DNA of 7,633 nt from Pseudomonadota bacterium (GTDB lineage: Bacteria > Pseudomonadota > Alphaproteobacteria > Rhizobiales > Hyphomicrobiaceae). The stretch spans positions 1-7,633 of the forward strand of contig JAKALI010000178.1 in the NCBI GenBank assembly GCA_021813195.1, read 5' to 3'. Shown in pieces: positions 6,185 to 7,633 of the stretch (positions within the stretch are counted from its first letter, which is position 1; every line of letters begins with the position of its first letter). Position numbers and translations under genes: made by a program. The notes below the pieces were generated by a model. That model did not search any database and was not told where the DNA came from. It worked only from the letters and a program-made list of their open reading frames with translations.

Positions 6185-6757
6185 TCAGGCACCGTCGAGT
6201 TCTTGCACCCGGCGCCAGAACACCGGCGATGGTGTTCTCTGTCTCGACTCCCACTGGTACACCACCGCCTTGTTGGCGGCGCCGACACTCTGCGCGAACG
6301 CGGCTTGTGAAAAGTGCAGTCGACGACGGAGGCGTCGGAGGTGCTGATCGTAATCAACCGGCACCACAGGCAGCGTCGCCACCTCGATCTGTTCTGCTGT
6401 TCGGCGCTGGTAGTGGTTCGCAATGAAGTGAGCAGCGGCGGCTCGCGTCGCGAGCCGAATGGGTCGGCCAAACGCGGACCGCGTTGAGAATGTCGCGGGC
6501 AACCGACCCGTGCGAACGGCCCGTTGCAACGTCTGCACGTGCACGCCGAGTTCGACGGCGAGTAATGGCAACGACACGAGGGCGGATGCATGCGCGTCTC
6601 GAGCCAGCCATGCTCTCGCGCGTTCCAGGATCGTCGACGGAACTGATCGGATCCCGCTGTCCCACATGCGGAAGCTATTCAGCGGGACTTCCAGAAACGA
6701 CGCGAACCCTTGCTGGGTCAGTCCGGCCTTGCGACGCAGCATGCGGAGTTCGGTCAC
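6185..6757 (-). CDS. DNA-binding regulator with two XRE-type HTHs and a central HTH
   Basis: A 190-aa protein from a GTG at 6757; an in-frame stop lies 15 nt upstream and no ATG is available. Residues 4-48 form an XRE-like HTH (LRRKAGLTQQGFASFLEVPL, 7-26). Residues 61-115 form a second, different HTH resembling excisionase/HTH_17 domains (LAVELGVHVQTLQRAVRTGR, 66-85). Residues 139-187 form another XRE-like HTH (LRRRLHFSQAAFAQSVGAAN, 143-162; then VVYQWE). There is no enzymatic domain, so it is probably a cytoplasmic transcription regulator. Target and partners are unknown. A 5-bp inverted repeat, GTCAC-GCC-GTGAC (6753-6765), spans its start codon and could allow autoregulation. It lies between the tRNA-Asp remnant and tRNA-Arg and may be transcribed by read-through from tRNA-Arg or by its own promoter. 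I recall similar triple-HTH proteins in Acidobacteriota genomes, with moderate confidence. Confidence 0.85.
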   Translation of the reverse strand: MTELRMLRRKAGLTQQGFASFLEVPLNSFRMWDSGIRSVPSTILERARAWLARDAHASALVSLPLLAVELGVHVQTLQRAVRTGRLPATFSTRSAFGRPIRLATRAAAAHFIANHYQRRTAEQIEVATLPVVPVDYDQHLRRLRRRLHFSQAAFAQSVGAANKAVVYQWESRQRTPSPVFWRRVQELDGA

Positions 6758-6781
6758 GCCGTGACGATGCCATCAAGGCGC

Positions 6782-6818
6782 GGTCGCGTAAAGCGACCCT
6801 CGGCTTTCGTGGCCGAGG
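6782..6818. promoter_or_regulatory. Two adjoining hairpins upstream of the regulator gene
   Basis: GGTCGC-GTAAA-GCGACC (6782-6798) and CCTCGGC-TTTCGTG-GCCGAGG (6798-6818) are perfect stems of 6 and 7 bp that share base 6798. They lie 25-61 nt upstream of the GTG start at 6757. They may act as a leader structure, an attenuator, or a block to read-through from tRNA-Arg. No T-tract follows on the minus strand. Confidence 0.45.
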
Positions 6819-6870
6819 TTCATCGCCCAAATTCCAGTTGTCCGCGCAGCCGTGTTGAATCGATTTTGAA

Positions 6871-6887
6871 GAATTGCTCAGCAATTC
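6871..6887. promoter_or_regulatory. Perfect 17-bp palindrome, candidate operator
   Basis: GAATTGCT-C-AGCAATTC has perfect 8-bp arms around one central base. It lies in the 247-nt gap between the regulator gene and tRNA-Arg, about 114 nt upstream of the regulator start. The size and symmetry suit a dimeric HTH protein. The rest of the gap (to 7004) holds one more hairpin, TTCGCT...AGCGAA (6944-6964), and no gene. Confidence 0.45.
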
Positions 6888-7004
6888 ATAAGTCGCGAGT
6901 TCAGGCGCAATCTCGCAGGACTGATCACTTTTTTCGCCAGAGCTTCGCTTTCACTCGTAGCGAAATATTGTTGAGGCGGTGATTCCGCGAATTCTTTAGA
7001 AAAA

Positions 7005-7080
7005 TGGCGCGCCCGGGAGGTCTCGAACCTCCGACCCTCGGCTTAGAAGGCCGATGCTCTATCCCCTGAGCTACGAGCGC
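7005..7080 (-). tRNA. tRNA-Arg (anticodon TCT)
   Basis: A complete 76-nt cloverleaf on the minus strand. Acceptor GCGCTCG pairs with CGGGCGC (one T-G pair), followed by discriminator G and an encoded CCA (7005-7007). The D-arm contains GCTC...GAGC. The anticodon stem TCGGC/GCCGA encloses loop CTTCTAA with anticodon TCT (7045-7047), which reads AGA/AGG arginine codons. The T-arm GGAGG/CCTCC holds TTCGAGA. A run of five T (7000-7004) follows directly. The gene is a common type of integration target, but no duplicate of its 3' end occurs in the window. Confidence 0.97.
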
Positions 7081-7089
7081 GTTGCCCCA

Positions 7090-7095
7090 ATTGTA
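7090..7095 (-). promoter_or_regulatory. -10 element of tRNA-Arg
   Basis: TACAAT on the minus strand ends 9 nt before the tRNA 5' end (7080), a suitable distance for transcription start just upstream of the tRNA. The expected -35 position (7113-7118, ATGGCC) matches the consensus poorly. Confidence 0.5.
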
Positions 7096-7145
7096 CGCCG
7101 AGCGACGGCACTGGCCATCGGCAGCGATCGTTCATCCGACGACCG

Positions 7146-7151
7146 TATACT
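7146..7151 (+). promoter_or_regulatory. -10 element for a probably leaderless gene
   Basis: TATACT ends 6 nt before the ATG at 7158, so transcription would be expected to start at the A of the start codon. There is no convincing ribosome binding site before that ATG. A clear -35 is not visible (7123-7128 is AGCGAT). Confidence 0.45.
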
Positions 7152-7157
7152 ACGGGC

Positions 7158-7358
7158 ATGGCGGGCCTTCAACGACGGACACGGAAGCGCGCGACCGAGC
7201 CCAGGTCCGCCGGCGCACGTCTCCGCGAATCCGAAAAGCTGTTCGCGGATTTCGTGGAACTGACGCCGTTTCAGTTCAAGCCATTCGTGAAGACCTTCGA
7301 CACGTTCAAGGACTACGAGCGGTGGAAACGTGCCCAAACGAACCCCTGGTACCGATAA
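7158..7358 (+). CDS. Small basic protein upstream of a nucleotidyltransferase (66 aa)
   Basis: The N-terminal 20 residues are Arg-rich (MAGLQRRTRKRATE, 1-14). The C-terminal half is aromatic and helical: LFADFVELTPFQFKPFVKTF (28-47) followed by YERWKRAQTNPWY (53-65). I do not know a named family. The YERWKRAQ-type tail reminds me of small proteins encoded just before nucleotidyltransferase genes, which is recollection only. The gene overlaps the next one by 29 nt in a different frame, so the two are probably translated together and may act as a pair, for example toxin and antitoxin. The start is the only ATG in the region and fits a leaderless transcript from TATACT (7146-7151). It is divergent from tRNA-Arg, with 77 nt between them. 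Confidence 0.6.
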   Translation: MAGLQRRTRKRATEPRSAGARLRESEKLFADFVELTPFQFKPFVKTFDTFKDYERWKRAQTNPWYR

Positions 7359-7633
7359 CCGCGTTCTGCGCGTGTGCCGATTGCTCAATCGGCGCCGGGT
7401 CCGTTACGTGATCGTCGGCGGCGTGGCCGCCAACCTTCATGGCTCGGTGCGCGCCACCAAAGACGTCGACCTGCTCGTGCCGCGCGACGTGAAGAACATG
7501 GCTCGTATGCTCGACGCGCTCGGCGAGTTGCCGTACGGGATCGCCCGCGAATTGGATGCGGGCGAGGTTGTGCGCAAACCCTTCACGATCATTGGCGACG
7601 ACCCGCGTGTCGACATCCTGACCGTCGCGGCGA
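7330..7633 (+). CDS. MNT/AbiEii-like nucleotidyltransferase, 3' end outside the window
   Basis: 101 codons are visible and the frame runs off the right edge. The protein has the pol-beta nucleotidyltransferase signature: VIVGGVAANLHGSVRATKDVDLLV (27-50), with G30-G31, R41 and the DxD pair D45/D47. The probable third metal-binding residue is D95 in VDIL. All expected catalytic residues in the visible part are present. Such enzymes transfer a nucleotide to RNA or protein and include toxins and antitoxins of abortive-infection systems (AbiEii-like, and MNT antitoxins of HEPN toxins); its target cannot be read here. The GTG at 7330 is preceded by GGTGG with 5-nt spacing and overlaps the upstream small gene by 29 nt; a later GTG at 7372 is an alternative. 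In-frame stops at 7261 and 7285 rule out a much earlier start. Confidence 0.82.
   Translation, partial: MPKRTPGTDNRVLRVCRLLNRRRVRYVIVGGVAANLHGSVRATKDVDLLVPRDVKNMARMLDALGELPYGIARELDAGEVVRKPFTIIGDDPRVDILTVAA

Noticed and set aside
6459..6858. + strand open frames of 101 and 124 codons
   Set aside because: They are antisense to the multi-HTH gene, whose three domains fix the true frame.
1..7633. CRISPR array, transposase, integrase or IS ends
   Set aside because: No regularly spaced repeats and no recombinase motifs were found; the only mobile-element trace is the tRNA remnant and possibly the 10-bp inverted repeat.

Overview
This window looks like an accessory region of a GC-rich bacterial chromosome. 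The strongest hint of lineage is the multi-HTH regulator at 6185-6757. Its architecture resembles proteins I associate with Acidobacteriota (Vicinamibacteria-like), but that is an impression from memory and not a database result. No transposase, integrase or CRISPR array is visible. A tRNA remnant and the mix of genes still suggest integrated DNA.

Layout. The left part (1-1543, + strand) holds a GIY-YIG-like protein cut by the window edge, a small unrecognised protein with a very strong ribosome binding site, and an AbiU2-like HEPN protein with an R-x5-H motif. A strong hairpin at 1630-1656 separates this block from a converging minus-strand block. The minus-strand block (5879 down to 1700) reads AAA+ ATPase with a C-terminal HTH, then a cytoplasmic S8 subtilisin-like protease, then a second HEPN-like protein. 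The ATPase and protease genes are 5 nt apart and look translationally coupled. Their promoter has an extended -10 and is overlapped by a 12-bp inverted repeat that could be an operator.

Right of this promoter comes a short intergenic zone with a 10-bp inverted repeat and the 3' half of a tRNA-Asp(GTC) (6079-6123), a likely attachment-site scar. Next are a minus-strand regulator with three HTH segments, a structured intergenic region (two adjoining hairpins and a perfect 17-bp palindrome), and an intact tRNA-Arg(TCT) on the minus strand. Divergent from it, on the + strand, is a probably leaderless 66-aa gene that overlaps the start of a nucleotidyltransferase gene running off the window.

How the genes may work together. 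The AAA+ subunit keeps a pore-loop-like aromatic motif and sits directly upstream of a subtilase with a complete catalytic triad and no export signal. The pair looks like a two-subunit, ATP-driven intracellular protease. The HEPN-like protein downstream on the same strand is a plausible effector or substrate, and the convergent AbiU2-like HEPN protein adds to a defence-island flavour. I propose ATPase-subtilase-HEPN as the candidate conflict system here. The functional coupling is inference.
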